Made by a program: the position numbers and the translations under genes. A stretch of DNA of 58,410 nt from Sphingomonas sp. (lineage in GTDB: Bacteria; Pseudomonadota; Alphaproteobacteria; Sphingomonadales; Sphingomonadaceae). This document shows, in pieces, positions 1 through 8,368 of the stretch (the first letter of the stretch is position 1; each line of letters opens with the position of its first letter). The stretch lies in NCBI RefSeq assembly GCF_026460985.1, contig NZ_JAPKNM010000016.1, positions 1-58,410 on the forward strand, written 5' to 3'. The notes below the pieces were generated by a model. The model did no database searches, was not told where the DNA came from, and saw only the letters and a list, made by a program, of their open reading frames with translations.

Positions 1-177
1 CCTTTGCCCCGGCCAGGTGGCGATGCTGGCGAAGGGCTGGGCGCTGCGATAGCGCTCCACCGGCCGCGCGATCGCGAAGCAACGCAGCGGCGAGGGATCG
101 CGGAATGCGCCCCAATCGCCATAGGTCCCCAGCGCATCGCGCGGCAGCGTCGCGAGCAGCAGAGCCAGCGCGATCAT
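1..177 (-). CDS. N-terminal part of an exported protein (cut by window edge)
   Basis: An open frame starts with ATG at 177 and runs off the left edge, giving 59 visible residues. It opens with a short hydrophobic stretch (MIALALLLATLP) that looks like a signal peptide, followed by YGDWGAFRD and RCFAIARP. The start overlaps the stop of the phosphatase gene (ATGA), so the two are probably co-transcribed. The Trp/Cys-containing start vaguely recalls invasion-associated locus B (IalB)-type periplasmic proteins, but too little is visible to assign a function. Confidence 0.6.
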   Translation of the reverse strand, partial: MIALALLLATLPRDALGTYGDWGAFRDPSPLRCFAIARPVERYRSAQPFASIATWPGQR

Positions 178-839
178 GCCGGCGCCGCGCCGCGCCCGGT
201 GCCGAGATGGACGACATGCTCGACTGCCTGCTCGATCAGCACGATCGATCCCTGCGGCAGATCGGGCGCCACCGGCGCGTCGAATTGCGGCATCACGTCG
301 CCGCCGGTCATCACGCCGCGCAGGATGCGGCTCGACATGCCGTGCATGATCACCAGCCGGTCGCCGGGATCCGCGTCGGTATCGCGCAGCCAGCCCGACA
401 CCCGCTCGGCGATCGCATCATACCATTCGCCGCCCTCGGGAGGCCGCGTGTAGAGCCCGTGCTCGAGATCGAGAAAGGTGCCGACCTCTTCCTGCAGATC
501 GGCATAATAGCGACCGCTCCACGCCCCCATGCCGATCTCGACCAGGCGATCGTCGGTCCGCGCCTGGTGCCAGTCGAGCTCGAGATGCTCGGCGATGACC
601 GCCAGCGTCTGGAGCGCCCTGCCCGCGCTCGACGACCACAGGGTCAGCTTCGGCTTCGGGCCGAGGATCTGGCGCAGGGCCGCGCCCATCGCGTCGGCCT
701 GGGCGAAGCCGGCGCGGGTGAGCGGGGTATGCGGATGATCGCCCTGCATCCGGCGCGCGATGTTGAACACGGTCTCGCCGTGGCGGGCGATGAAATCGCG
801 GCCCTTCCTGTTGCTGACGGGGCGGTTGCTGGCTGGCAT
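174..839 (-). CDS. Histidine phosphatase family protein
   Basis: 221 aa, phosphoglycerate-mutase-like (histidine phosphatase) fold. The nucleophile motif RHGET lies near residue 18, the acid-base region is EIGMGAWSGR, and the second catalytic histidine is in LVIMHGMSSR. No signal peptide is seen, so it is probably cytoplasmic. The ATG at 839 is chosen over a longer frame to 923 because a GAGGAGAG ribosome-binding site precedes it and the extra 28 residues look like untranslated leader. The stop overlaps the next gene's start by 4 nt. Substrate specificity in this superfamily cannot be read from sequence; phosphoglycerate mutase or a small-molecule phosphatase are both possible. Confidence 0.88.
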   Translation of the reverse strand: MPASNRPVSNRKGRDFIARHGETVFNIARRMQGDHPHTPLTRAGFAQADAMGAALRQILGPKPKLTLWSSSAGRALQTLAVIAEHLELDWHQARTDDRLVEIGMGAWSGRYYADLQEEVGTFLDLEHGLYTRPPEGGEWYDAIAERVSGWLRDTDADPGDRLVIMHGMSSRILRGVMTGGDVMPQFDAPVAPDLPQGSIVLIEQAVEHVVHLGTGRGAAPA

Positions 840-995
840 GCGTCTCTCCTCAGCGGCTCCGGGCGCCAAACGCAATGGCGGAATTGCGGCACGCCCCGAT
901 ATTGCCTCGTTTCGTTCAGGCAACGAACAGGTGTCTTACCCCATCAGCACGCCGGCTCCGCGAAGGAGCCGCGTACCAGCAGATGGAGTATCGTA

Positions 996-1574
996 ATGCG
1001 TAAGCTCATCCTCGCCGCGCTGTCGGCGTCCGCCCTGGCAACCCCTGCGCTGGCGCAGGATGCGAACTTCTCGGGGCCGCGCGCCGAGGCGATCGTCGGC
1101 TGGGACCATGTCAGCGACGATTCGATCAACAACGGATCGCGCGACGGCGTCGTCTATGGCGGCCAGCTCGGCTATGACTATCAGACCGGCAACACCGTGT
1201 TCGGCGTCGAAGGCGAAGTCACCGGCGCCAGCACCAAGGACACCGCGAACGGCGTGCTCGTCGCGGGCGACCGGCTGAAGGTCTCGGCGGGCCGCGACTT
1301 CTATGTCGGCGGTCGCGTGGGTTTCGTCGCGGGCAGCCGCGCGCTGATCTACGCCAAGGGCGGCTACACCAATGCGCGCTTCAACTCCGAATACACCTCC
1401 ACCACGGGCACCATCGAGGACCATGACACGCTCGACGGCTGGCGGCTGGGCGCGGGCGCCGAGCTCAAGCTGACCGACAAGGCCTATCTCAAGAGCGAAT
1501 ATCGCTACAGCAACTATGGCGACGTCGGCGGGGCGCGCCACCAGGTGGTGGGCGGCGTCGGCATCCGCTTCTGA
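996..1574 (+). CDS. Outer-membrane beta-barrel protein (OmpA-like N-terminal barrel family)
   Basis: 192 aa. A classical signal peptide (MRKLILAALSASALATPALAQ) is followed by alternating strands with YDYQTGNTVFGVEGE, LIYAKGGYTNARF, DGWRLGAGAELK and a terminal GVGIRF ending in Phe, the usual outer-membrane assembly signal. This matches small 8-stranded porin-like / Opa-like barrels. It has a tandem paralogue at 1726-2379, and a strong hairpin separates the two. The ATG at 996 is chosen because it begins the signal peptide; the longer upstream frame has no coding character. Function beyond a surface barrel is unknown. Confidence 0.88.
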   Translation: MRKLILAALSASALATPALAQDANFSGPRAEAIVGWDHVSDDSINNGSRDGVVYGGQLGYDYQTGNTVFGVEGEVTGASTKDTANGVLVAGDRLKVSAGRDFYVGGRVGFVAGSRALIYAKGGYTNARFNSEYTSTTGTIEDHDTLDGWRLGAGAELKLTDKAYLKSEYRYSNYGDVGGARHQVVGGVGIRF

Positions 1575-1581
1575 CGGCCGC

Positions 1582-1609
1582 AGCCGGGCGTCTCAACAGA
1601 CGCCCGGCT
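1582..1609 (+). terminator. Hairpin after first barrel gene, likely terminator
   Basis: A perfect 12-bp stem (AGCCGGGCGTCT / AGACGCCCGGCT) with a CAAC loop begins 7 nt after the stop codon. The following T-tract is weak (GTTGCTC), so it could be a terminator or an mRNA-stabilising hairpin. Confidence 0.6.
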
Positions 1610-1725
1610 GTTGCTCAGATATCACGGTTTTTCCTGTTTATCTGGGGTTCATGCAACCTCGGACTCGCCTCCCCAGTTATGGCCCGGCTCGCTCGCAAGG
1701 CGGGCCTGTTACCCAAGGAGTAGTT

Positions 1726-2379
1726 ATGCGTAAGCTTGTATTCGTCGCCGCCCTCGCCGCCTCGTCGGCGCTGGCCGCCCCCGCCTTCGCGCAGGACGCG
1801 GCCCCCGGCGGGTTCCGCGTCGGCGTGGTCGGCGGCCTCGACATCGTCCGTCCGGGCAGCAGCGAGGATTCGCGGATCCAAGGCGACGACCAGAGCATCG
1901 AAGGCGCCCTGTACGGCGTCGAGGCCGGCTACGACCTGCCCGTCGGCGGCGTCGTGCTCGGCGTCGAGGGCGAGCTCAGCGGCTCGACCGCCAAGGTCAC
2001 GACCGACACCAGCGATCCCAACTTCTTCGGCTATGGCCGCGTCAAGGCTGGTCGCGACATCTATGTCGGCGCGCGCGTCGGCGTCCCCGTAGGCACCGGC
2101 ACGCTGCTCTATGCCAAGGGCGGCTACACCAACGCCCGGCTGAACGTGACCGCCGACAACGGCACCACCACGACCGACGAGAATTTCCAGCTGGACGGCT
2201 GGCGTCTCGGCGCCGGCGTCGAGAAGTCGATCGGTTCCAACACCTATGCCAAGCTCGAATATCGCTACTCGAACTACACCAAGGCGGATTTCCAGTTCGC
2301 CAACGGCACGGTGACCGACACGTTCGACGTCGATACCGATCGGCACCAGATCGTCGCGGGCGTCGGCTTCCGCTTTTGA
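1726..2379 (+). CDS. Outer-membrane beta-barrel protein, tandem paralogue
   Basis: 217 aa. It begins MRKLVFVAALAASSALAAPAFAQ (signal peptide) and shares with its upstream neighbour the blocks LLYAKGGYTNARL, LDGWRLGAGVE, KLEYRYSNY and DRHQIVAGVGFRF. It is slightly longer, with Thr/Asp-rich loops (TADNGTTTTDEN) likely exposed at the surface. An AAGGAG ribosome-binding site sits 5 nt before the ATG at 1726. A rho-independent terminator follows. The pair is a local duplication; the role is probably structural or porin-like. Confidence 0.9.
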   Translation: MRKLVFVAALAASSALAAPAFAQDAAPGGFRVGVVGGLDIVRPGSSEDSRIQGDDQSIEGALYGVEAGYDLPVGGVVLGVEGELSGSTAKVTTDTSDPNFFGYGRVKAGRDIYVGARVGVPVGTGTLLYAKGGYTNARLNVTADNGTTTTDENFQLDGWRLGAGVEKSIGSNTYAKLEYRYSNYTKADFQFANGTVTDTFDVDTDRHQIVAGVGFRF

Positions 2380-2410
2380 AGCCCGCAACGCCAATTTGGT
2401 GTGCATGAGA

Positions 2411-2439
2411 GGGTCGGGGCGCTTGCCCCGGCCCTTTTT
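2411..2439 (+). terminator. Rho-independent terminator
   Basis: GC-rich stem GGGTCGGGGC / GCCCCGGCCC (one G-U pair) with a GCTT loop, followed directly by TTTTTG. It ends the second barrel gene ahead of dnaN. Confidence 0.85.
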
Positions 2440-2510
2440 GCCGTTAGACACTAATGTTCGAGCCAATCGTCAGCGCCCGGATTCGAGCGCGGCACCGGGG
2501 GTTTTGAGTG

Positions 2511-3623
2511 ATGAAGGCGACGATCGAACGCGCAACTCTGTTGAGGGGCCTCAGCCACGTCCAGTCGGTGGTCGAGCGGCGCAACACGATCCCCATTCTC
2601 TCCAACGTGCTGATCGAGGCGCAGGCCGGCGGCGCGATGCGGCTGATGGCGACCGATCTCGACCTGCAGATCGACGAGACGATTCCCGCCGCGGTCGACC
2701 AGCCCGGCGCGATCACCGTCTCGGCGCACACCTTGTTCGACATCGTCCGGAAACTGCCCGAGGGCTCGCAGGTCGAGCTCGCCGCCGCCGAGGGCCGGAT
2801 CACGGTCAATGCCGGCCGCGCCAAGTTCACGCTGGCGACCTTGCCGCGCGACGATTTCCCGATGATCGCCGAGGGCGAGCTGCCGACGACGTTCGAGCTC
2901 CCCGCCGAGACGCTCAAGCAGATCATCGACAAGACCCGCTTCGCGATCTCCACCGAAGAGACGCGCTACTATCTCAACGGCATCTTCCTGCACGTGACCG
3001 ACGAGGCGACGCCGATGCTGCGCGCCGCCGCGACCGACGGCCACCGGCTCGCCCGCGTTACCGTCGCGCGCCCCGACGGTGCCGACGGCATGCCCGACGT
3101 GATCGTGCCGCGTAAGTGCGTCGCCGAGCTGCGCAAGCTGCTCGATGAGGTCGACGGATCGGTAGGCGTGTCGCTCTCGGGCTCGAAGATCCGCTTCGAC
3201 CTGGGCCAGGCGATCCTGACCTCGAAGCTGATCGACGGCACCTTCCCCGATTACAGCCGCGTCATCCCGACCGCGAACGACAAGATCCTCAAGATCGATC
3301 CCCGGAGCTTCATGCAGGGCGTCGACCGCGTCTCGACGATCGCGACCGAGAAGACGCGCGCCGTGAAGATGTCACTCGATCGCGACAAGATCACTTTGTC
3401 GGTCACCAGCCCCGAGAACGGCGCCGCAGCCGAGGAAGTGCCGGGCGAATATGCCGCCATGCCCTTCGAGATCGGCTTCAACAGCCGCTATCTGATGGAC
3501 ATTCTCGGCCAGATCGAAGGCGACCTGGTCGAGGTCCACCTCGCCGACGCCGCCGCGCCGACATTGATCCGCGAGAACGACAGCTCGCCGGCGCTCTATG
3601 TGCTGATGCCGATGCGGGTGTGA
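2511..3623 (+). CDS. dnaN: DNA polymerase III subunit beta (sliding clamp)
   Basis: 370 aa, full family length. The N-terminus MKATIERATLLRGLSHVQSV, the central SNVLIEAQ segment and the C-terminus ending LYVLMPMRV are typical of alphaproteobacterial DnaN. It forms the ring that tethers polymerase III to DNA. The ATG at 2511 is preferred to the GTG one codon upstream because family members begin MKATIERA. Here it lies about 3 kb upstream of recF and 6 kb upstream of gyrB, a loosened version of the dnaA-dnaN-recF-gyrB order; dnaA is not visible. Confidence 0.98.
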   Translation: MKATIERATLLRGLSHVQSVVERRNTIPILSNVLIEAQAGGAMRLMATDLDLQIDETIPAAVDQPGAITVSAHTLFDIVRKLPEGSQVELAAAEGRITVNAGRAKFTLATLPRDDFPMIAEGELPTTFELPAETLKQIIDKTRFAISTEETRYYLNGIFLHVTDEATPMLRAAATDGHRLARVTVARPDGADGMPDVIVPRKCVAELRKLLDEVDGSVGVSLSGSKIRFDLGQAILTSKLIDGTFPDYSRVIPTANDKILKIDPRSFMQGVDRVSTIATEKTRAVKMSLDRDKITLSVTSPENGAAAEEVPGEYAAMPFEIGFNSRYLMDILGQIEGDLVEVHLADAAAPTLIRENDSSPALYVLMPMRV

Positions 3624-3722
3624 TTTCCTGCGCTCCGTCCGGGGCGCCGGTTATCCACGTAATTCCGCGAGTCGCATCAATACGTAGGATTTTGTTTCCA
3701 CCTGCTGTGCTACAGCGTTGTC

Positions 3723-3884
3723 ATGCACGGAATGGAAGCCCTGGTATCGTTCAACGACCGGCGCGCGCGCGAAGAGCGCGAGCGGGCGGAACGGGCGGGC
3801 AATGCGCGGGACCGTGCGCTCCACCTGGAAATGGCGTCGATCTTCGAGCGCCGCGCCGCGATCCGCAAGCGCCTGCTCCAATAG
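3723..3884 (+). CDS. Small charged hypothetical protein (53 aa)
   Basis: ATG at 3723 to TAG at 3884. The product has a hydrophobic-then-basic pattern (MHGMEALVSFNDRRAREERE, then LEMASIFERRAAIRKRLLQ) and is predicted to be strongly helical and Arg/Glu-rich, perhaps a short coiled coil. A second ATG at 3732 is possible. It fills the otherwise empty gap between dnaN and the facing lipoprotein gene. I do not recognise a family; the helical amphipathic composition with no internal stop is the only support. Confidence 0.5.
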   Translation: MHGMEALVSFNDRRAREERERAERAGNARDRALHLEMASIFERRAAIRKRLLQ

Positions 3885-3905
3885 CCCGGTCTCGTCCGGT
3901 CCGGC

Positions 3906-4250
3906 TCACTCTGCCTTGATGGCGCTCACATCGGCACGCGCGCGATCGCGGACCGCCCGTACCCGGGCATCGGCCTGACGCTCGACGATCCGCGCCTCCT
4001 TGCGCAGCGCATCGGCGCGGGTCCTGAGCCGCTGCGCGTCGAAGTCGTTGGCGATCTCGGCCTGGGAGGCGATCGTGTCGGCCTCGGCGCGGATCGCCGC
4101 CGCCTGGTTGCCCGATGCCGAGCGGATCGCATCGGCCTCGGCGCGCGCGGCATCCTGGATATTGTCGATGCGCGCCTGCTCGGGAGTCCGGGGACCGCAT
4201 CCCGCGAGCGCCAGGCCGAGAAATGCGGCGGGCACGATCCGGCTGCGCAT
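3906..4250 (-). CDS. Putative lipoprotein, Ala/Arg/Glu-rich helical
   Basis: 114 aa. The lipoprotein signal MRSRIVPAAFLGLALAGC ends in a lipobox (LAGC). The rest is a charged, heptad-like helix (ARAEADAIRSASGNQAAAIR, then RADALRKEARIVERQADARV) suggesting a coiled coil anchored in the envelope. The start at 4250 is fixed by a GGAGGAAG ribosome-binding site and the signal peptide; the frame remains open further upstream without coding features. It is convergent with the small gene before it and divergent from the COQ4-family gene. Function unknown. Confidence 0.82.
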   Translation of the reverse strand: MRSRIVPAAFLGLALAGCGPRTPEQARIDNIQDAARAEADAIRSASGNQAAAIRAEADTIASQAEIANDFDAQRLRTRADALRKEARIVERQADARVRAVRDRARADVSAIKAE

Positions 4251-4347
4251 CGGCTTCCTCCCTGTTCGACGATCAGGATGGACCGAATTGAACTTTCGGG
4301 CAATGGCTGCTATTAACACTCGTGTCAGTAATTTGAGCAGGCAGATC

Positions 4348-5109
4348 ATGGCGACCCAGGCACCTGAGCCGTTCAATCCCGGCATCCCGATGAAGCGCGA
4401 ATGGGGCACCGCGCTTTCGGCGCTGCGGCGTCTGCTGTCGAACGGCGACGACACCGAGCAGGTGTTCCGCATCATGCGCGCGCTGAACGGCGACGTCACG
4501 CAAAAGAATTACCGCAGGCTGCTCACCGTCCCCGGTGGCGGCAAGCTCGCCTATCGCCGGCTCGAGCTGGCCGAGCGCCTGTCCGACCGCGGCTGGATCG
4601 ACGGTTTTGCCGAGGGCACCGTCGGCGCCGCCTATCGCAGCTTCCTCGACGCGACCGGCTATTCGGCCAGGGGGCTCGAAGAAGTCAGCATGAACGCCAT
4701 CGGCGCCGAGGCCTTCACGATCGAGCATCCCTATGCCTGGATGGGCCGCCGCGAGCGCGACATCCACGATCTCTGGCACGTGCTCACCGGCTACAAGGCC
4801 GACGAGCATCTCGGCGAGGCGTGCCTCGTCGCCTTCTCTTTTGCGCAGACCGGTGGGCTCGGCTGGGCGTTCATCGCGAGCGGCGCGGCGCTCAAGAGCA
4901 TCCGCATCACCGGCAAGCTCGATTTCATCCGCGCGGTGATCGAGGGATACCGCCACGGCAAGAAGGCCGGCTGGCTGCACGGCGAGGACTATGAGGCATT
5001 GCTCGCCGAGCCGATCGACGAAGCGCGGCGCCGGCTGAACATCGTCCCGCCCAAGGCCTATCGCGTCGCGCAGGCGAGCCTCGCCGAAGCGGGACTCACC
5101 GGGATCTGA
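4348..5109 (+). CDS. COQ4-family ubiquinone biosynthesis protein
   Basis: 253 aa. The key block is ERDIHDLWHVLTGYKADEHL, with the HDxxH metal-binding signature of COQ4 proteins and a downstream Glu. Flanking segments (NAIGAEAFTIEHPYAWMGRR, AFSFAQTGGLGWAFI) also fit the family. COQ4 is required for ubiquinone synthesis and has been linked to C1 decarboxylation/hydroxylation of the ring and to organising the complex. The ATG at 4348 was chosen; an ATG at 4303 would add 15 residues that look non-conserved. The gene is divergent from the lipoprotein gene and convergent with the next pair. Confidence 0.85.
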   Translation: MATQAPEPFNPGIPMKREWGTALSALRRLLSNGDDTEQVFRIMRALNGDVTQKNYRRLLTVPGGGKLAYRRLELAERLSDRGWIDGFAEGTVGAAYRSFLDATGYSARGLEEVSMNAIGAEAFTIEHPYAWMGRRERDIHDLWHVLTGYKADEHLGEACLVAFSFAQTGGLGWAFIASGAALKSIRITGKLDFIRAVIEGYRHGKKAGWLHGEDYEALLAEPIDEARRRLNIVPPKAYRVAQASLAEAGLTGI

Positions 5110-5113
5110 CGCC

Positions 5114-5830
5114 TTAGGGCTGCGGCGATGGCGGTGGCACGGCGACTCCCGTCTTCGCGTTCGGACCCGAAAGCGCGCGTTCGAAGGCCGCGGCGTCGAC
5201 CACCGGACCGGGCAGCGCGAACCGCGCCGAATCGATCGGGGCCTTGCTCACCGAATTGAGCCGCAAGTCCACCATCATCGCCAGGCGGAGCGGCGCGCCC
5301 TTGGCGAACACTTGGCGGAGCAGCTCGGGGAGGTTCGATTCGGGGATCAGCCCGCCAAAGACCTGCAGCCCTCCGTCGAGCAAGCCGGCGAAGACCGCGG
5401 AGACCGGCGCGAGATCGGCGTCGGGGGCGATCACCGCCTCGATCCGGTTCCCGCCCGGCTTGTCGAGCGCGACCGTCCACAAGGTGCCGCGGCGCCCGGC
5501 GATCTCCTCCTCGCTCCCCTTGGTCAGCACCAGGTCGCGCCGCGCCTCGGTCGACTTGGCGAGCTCGCCGCGCAGCTTGGTCTCGACGAGGTCGAAGAAC
5601 GCCTTCCGCTCGACGACGTGCGGCGTCGCCCCCTGGAAAATGACGACATACTCCGCGCCGCTCCGCCGCATCAGCATGAACTTGCCGGCGATCTCGGCGC
5701 GATAGTCGCCATTGTCGTCGACTTCGATCGTGAGCGCGTCGCGGTCGAGCTGATAGCGCGCGGTGACGTCGGCGGCCGCCGGCAGCGGCGCCAGCGAAAG
5801 CGCCACCGCGGCGAGCATCCGCCAGCGCAT
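5114..5830 (-). CDS. Exported hypothetical protein, paralogue of upstream gene
   Basis: 238 aa with a signal peptide ([20 protein letters not shown]) and then DVTARYQLDRDALTIEVDDN. It shares with the next gene the VTARY opening, a WTV/WRI strand region and the late KAPIDSARFALP block, so the two are tandem paralogues. It ends in a Pro-rich tail. The start ATG at 5830 overlaps the stop of the upstream gene (TGATG), so translation is probably coupled; a GTG one codon earlier is possible. No lipobox is seen, in contrast to its partner. Probably periplasmic; function unknown. Confidence 0.82.
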   Translation of the reverse strand: MRWRMLAAVALSLAPLPAAADVTARYQLDRDALTIEVDDNGDYRAEIAGKFMLMRRSGAEYVVIFQGATPHVVERKAFFDLVETKLRGELAKSTEARRDLVLTKGSEEEIAGRRGTLWTVALDKPGGNRIEAVIAPDADLAPVSAVFAGLLDGGLQVFGGLIPESNLPELLRQVFAKGAPLRLAMMVDLRLNSVSKAPIDSARFALPGPVVDAAAFERALSGPNAKTGVAVPPPSPQP

Positions 5831-6645
5831 CACTTCGCCTGCGGGCGCGGCGACGGGGCTTGGGGCGCCTGAGGCGCCTGGGGAGCCGGGGTCTCCATCA
5901 TCACTGGCGGCGGGCCGGACGGCGCCGCCTTGGCCGCGGCACGCGCACGATCGCGCTCGGCGACCAGCCGGGCCTTGAGCCCTGCTTTGTCGAGCACGGT
6001 CGGCAGCGCGAACACCTTGGCGTCGATCGGCGCCTTCTCGATCTTGTCGAGCTTGAGCGTATTGTCGAAGCGCAGCACCATGCCCTTGCCGAGCATCTCC
6101 TCGACGAGCTTGTCGATCTTGCCGCCGCCGCCCTGCAGCTGCTGCATCCCGGCGCCGAGCCGCGTCTGCATCGACAATGCCTTGCCGACATGGGCGAAAG
6201 CCGAATCGCTGCTGACCACCGCGTCGACGGTCTGGCCCGGAACGCCCTTTGCCGGATCCTTGGGAGTGATTCTCCAGATATCGCCCTTCATGCCGGCGAT
6301 CGTGTCGGTGCCCGTCTTGGCGAGCTCGAACTCGCCCTGCTCCGGCGGCGCGGGGCGAGGCTTCATGCCGTCCTCGCGCGCCAGCTCGCCGATCACCGCG
6401 AGGAAATCGTCCATCTTCGCCGCGAACGGCCCCTTGGCGTCGGTCGTCACCACATAGTCGACGCCGCCCTTGTGGACGAGCGCCTGCTGGCCGCTGTCGA
6501 GCCGCGCGTCGCCATTGGCCGCGGCCTGGACGGTGATCACGCCGGGGCCGCCCGTCAGCGCGTAGCGGGCAGTGACATCCTCGGGCGCCTTCGAGCAGGC
6601 GGCAAGGGCGAGCGCCGCGACGGCGGCGATGCAGATACGGATCAT
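5830..6645 (-). CDS. Putative lipoprotein, paralogue of downstream gene
   Basis: 271 aa. The signal [17 protein letters not shown] carries a lipobox (LAAC), followed by [21 protein letters not shown] Gln/Gly patch ([10 protein letters not shown]) lies in the middle, [12 protein letters not shown] near residue 225, and the C-terminus is a low-complexity tail of Ala-Pro-Gln repeats. An AGGAGA site precedes the ATG at 6645. It forms a two-gene operon with its shorter paralogue. Both may be periplasmic binding or chaperone-like proteins, but no catalytic motif is visible. Confidence 0.82.
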   Translation of the reverse strand: MIRICIAAVAALALAACSKAPEDVTARYALTGGPGVITVQAAANGDARLDSGQQALVHKGGVDYVVTTDAKGPFAAKMDDFLAVIGELAREDGMKPRPAPPEQGEFELAKTGTDTIAGMKGDIWRITPKDPAKGVPGQTVDAVVSSDSAFAHVGKALSMQTRLGAGMQQLQGGGGKIDKLVEEMLGKGMVLRFDNTLKLDKIEKAPIDAKVFALPTVLDKAGLKARLVAERDRARAAAKAAPSGPPPVMMETPAPQAPQAPQAPSPRPQAK

Positions 6646-6715
6646 GAGGTCTCCTTTGCGCCTACATCGGCGAAGCGCTGTCCGGCGGCAAGTGGCTGCG
6701 CTAGGGGTGCCCATA

Positions 6716-7948
6716 ATGGCCGTCACGCGACTTGTCCTGACCGATTTCCGCAACCATCGCGACGCCGTGCTCACGCCCGGCGCGGGCTTCGTCGTGCTCA
6801 CCGGCGAGAACGGCGCCGGCAAGACCAACATCCTCGAGGCCGTGTCGCTGCTCGCGCCGGGCCGCGGCCTCAGGCGCGCGCCGCTCGCGGAGATGGTGCG
6901 GCAGGGCGCCGCGGGCGGGTTCGGCGTCGCGGCGAATATCATAGCCCCTCCCCTTCAGGGGAGGGGTTGGGGTGGGGCCTGGCCGCAAGCGAACGGTCTC
7001 GATGAGACATCTCCCGCCCCCAACCCAGCGCTGGGTCGGTCAGGCTCCCAGCCCGACCTGAATAGCGCGGGCCGCTATTCGCCCAGCGCTCCTGAAGGGG
7101 AGGGGCTTGTTACTATCGGCACGGGCACCCAGCCCGACGCGCCCGAGCGGCGGCTGGTGCGGATCAACGGCGCCGCGGCGGCCGCGACCGCGCTCGCCGA
7201 ATGGGTGACGGTGCTGTGGCTCACCCCGGCGATGGACCGGCTGTTCGTCGAGGGCCCCGGCGAGCGCCGCCGCTTCCTCGACCGGCTGACGCTGGCGCTG
7301 GCGCCCGGCCATGCGCACCATTCGACGCGCTACGAGGCCGCGATGCGCCAGCGCAACCGGCTGCTCGCCGACGAAGCCCCCGCCGATCCCGAATGGCTGA
7401 CGGCGCTCGAGGCACGCATGGCCGAGCACGGCGCGGAGATCGACATGGCCCGCCGCGCGATGGTGGACGCGCTGGCCGAGCGGATCGCGCACCAGCCCGA
7501 AGGCGTGTTCGCCCGCGCCGGGCTCGCCATCGAAGGGTGGCAAGGCGATGCCCAGACGCTCGCCCGCGACCTGCGCGACGGCCGCCGGCGCGACGCCGCG
7601 GCGGGGCGCACTCTGGCCGGGCCGCACCGCGCGGACCTGCTCGTCACGCATCTCGGCAAGCAGCAGCCCGCGCATCTCTGCTCGACCGGCGAGCAGAAGG
7701 CGCTGCTGCTCGGCCTCGTGCTCGCGCATGCCGAACTGGTCGCGGATCGCGTCGGCCGCACGCCGATCCTGCTGCTCGACGAAGTCGCCGCGCATCTCGA
7801 TCCCGGCCGCCGCTCGGCCTTGTTCGAGCGGCTGGCGGGCCGCGGCCAGGTCTGGATGACCGGCACCGAGCCCGCATTGTTCGAAGCGGTCCCCGGCGAG
7901 GCGACGCGCTACGCCGTCGCGCACGGGACGATCGAACATCTGGGCTGA
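6716..7948 (+). CDS. recF: DNA replication/repair protein RecF with in-frame insertion
   Basis: 410 aa, against about 355-365 for the family. RecF is an SMC-like ATPase that loads RecA at gaps. Walker A is GENGAGKTN (residues ~33-41), the ABC signature is [11 protein letters not shown] and Walker B is [16 protein letters not shown], all intact. The extra length is one 165-bp palindromic element at 6943-7107 (exactly 55 codons) whose translation ([11 protein letters not shown], then [13 protein letters not shown]) is unlike RecF. It falls between the GGFGVAAN strand and [20 protein letters not shown], a surface hairpin region of lobe I. The ATG at 6716 follows an AGGGG site and begins [14 protein letters not shown], a standard RecF start. 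Confidence 0.95.
   Translation: MAVTRLVLTDFRNHRDAVLTPGAGFVVLTGENGAGKTNILEAVSLLAPGRGLRRAPLAEMVRQGAAGGFGVAANIIAPPLQGRGWGGAWPQANGLDETSPAPNPALGRSGSQPDLNSAGRYSPSAPEGEGLVTIGTGTQPDAPERRLVRINGAAAAATALAEWVTVLWLTPAMDRLFVEGPGERRRFLDRLTLALAPGHAHHSTRYEAAMRQRNRLLADEAPADPEWLTALEARMAEHGAEIDMARRAMVDALAERIAHQPEGVFARAGLAIEGWQGDAQTLARDLRDGRRRDAAAGRTLAGPHRADLLVTHLGKQQPAHLCSTGEQKALLLGLVLAHAELVADRVGRTPILLLDEVAAHLDPGRRSALFERLAGRGQVWMTGTEPALFEAVPGEATRYAVAHGTIEHLG
6943..7107. repeat. Palindromic element inserted in frame in recF
   Basis: 165 bp bounded by perfect 17-bp inverted arms: AGCCCCTCCCCTTCAGG at 6943-6959 and its exact reverse complement at 7091-7107. The left arm is itself followed by GGAGGGG, so it folds locally as well. 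Its length is a multiple of three and it has no stop in the recF frame. Related CCCCTCC / GGAGGGG palindromes occur at 8596-8774, 29739-29762 and 54503-54647. Confidence 0.85.
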
Positions 7949-8073
7949 GACGCCGGCAGCCAACCGGCCGCGACCCCCGCTTCTCTATTCTTTCGAAGCT
8001 ATTGTCTTGCGAAGCTATTGAACCGCTCGTCGCCGTTCGATAGCCGGAGCCGCTCGATCGTAACGCGCGAGGA

Positions 8074-8162
8074 ATGAGCATGAGAAGGGTCTGCAGGTCG
8101 TCGTCGTCATCGTGGTCGCGCTGCTCGCCATGAGCGTGAGCTATCATTTCATGCGCGGATGA
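8074..8162 (+). pseudogene. Possible frameshifted single-TM micro-protein
   Basis: A GAGGA site precedes two in-frame ATGs (8074, 8080). In their frame the reading becomes Arg/Ser-rich and meaningless. Shifting frame just after the ATG at 8080 gives KGLQVVVVIVVALLAMSVSY and then HFMRG, ending at TGA 8160-8162: a textbook single transmembrane segment. A one-base loss near 8083 would explain this. Either a decayed micro-protein gene, a sequencing error, or chance. Confidence 0.3.
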
Positions 8163-8174
8163 AGCAGCGCCGGC

Positions 8175-8342
8175 TCAGGCTTCCGCACGCCTGAGCAAGT
8201 CGAACGCGTCGACCGGCGCAGCACCGGAAATGATCGGCACCGCAACCGTTCGACTATAAAGAACTACCTCCGATGTCCGCTCGCCCCTCGCCATCTCGTC
8301 GACGCGGGGCATCGCGCATTCGAATATGATTTCCTTGCTCAT
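8175..8342 (-). CDS. Possible small protein (55 aa), unrecognised
   Basis: Open frame from ATG 8342 to TGA 8175, beginning MSKEIIFECAMPRVDEMARG and ending SGAAPVDAFDLLRRAEA. The composition is protein-like, but third positions are less GC-rich than in neighbours and no ribosome-binding site precedes the ATG, so this may be chance or a leaderless gene. It occupies most of the gap between recF and the Cys-containing exported protein; the hairpin GCTCAGGC / GCCTGAGC at 8173-8196 sits at its 3' end. Confidence 0.35.
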   Translation of the reverse strand: MSKEIIFECAMPRVDEMARGERTSEVVLYSRTVAVPIISGAAPVDAFDLLRRAEA

Positions 8343-8368
8343 CGGACGAGCAGGGAGAGGGTATTCGC

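Noticed and set aside
3651..3659. TTATCCACG, close to a DnaA box, after dnaN
   Set aside because: A single near-match with no cluster or AT-rich unwinding element nearby; not enough to call an origin.
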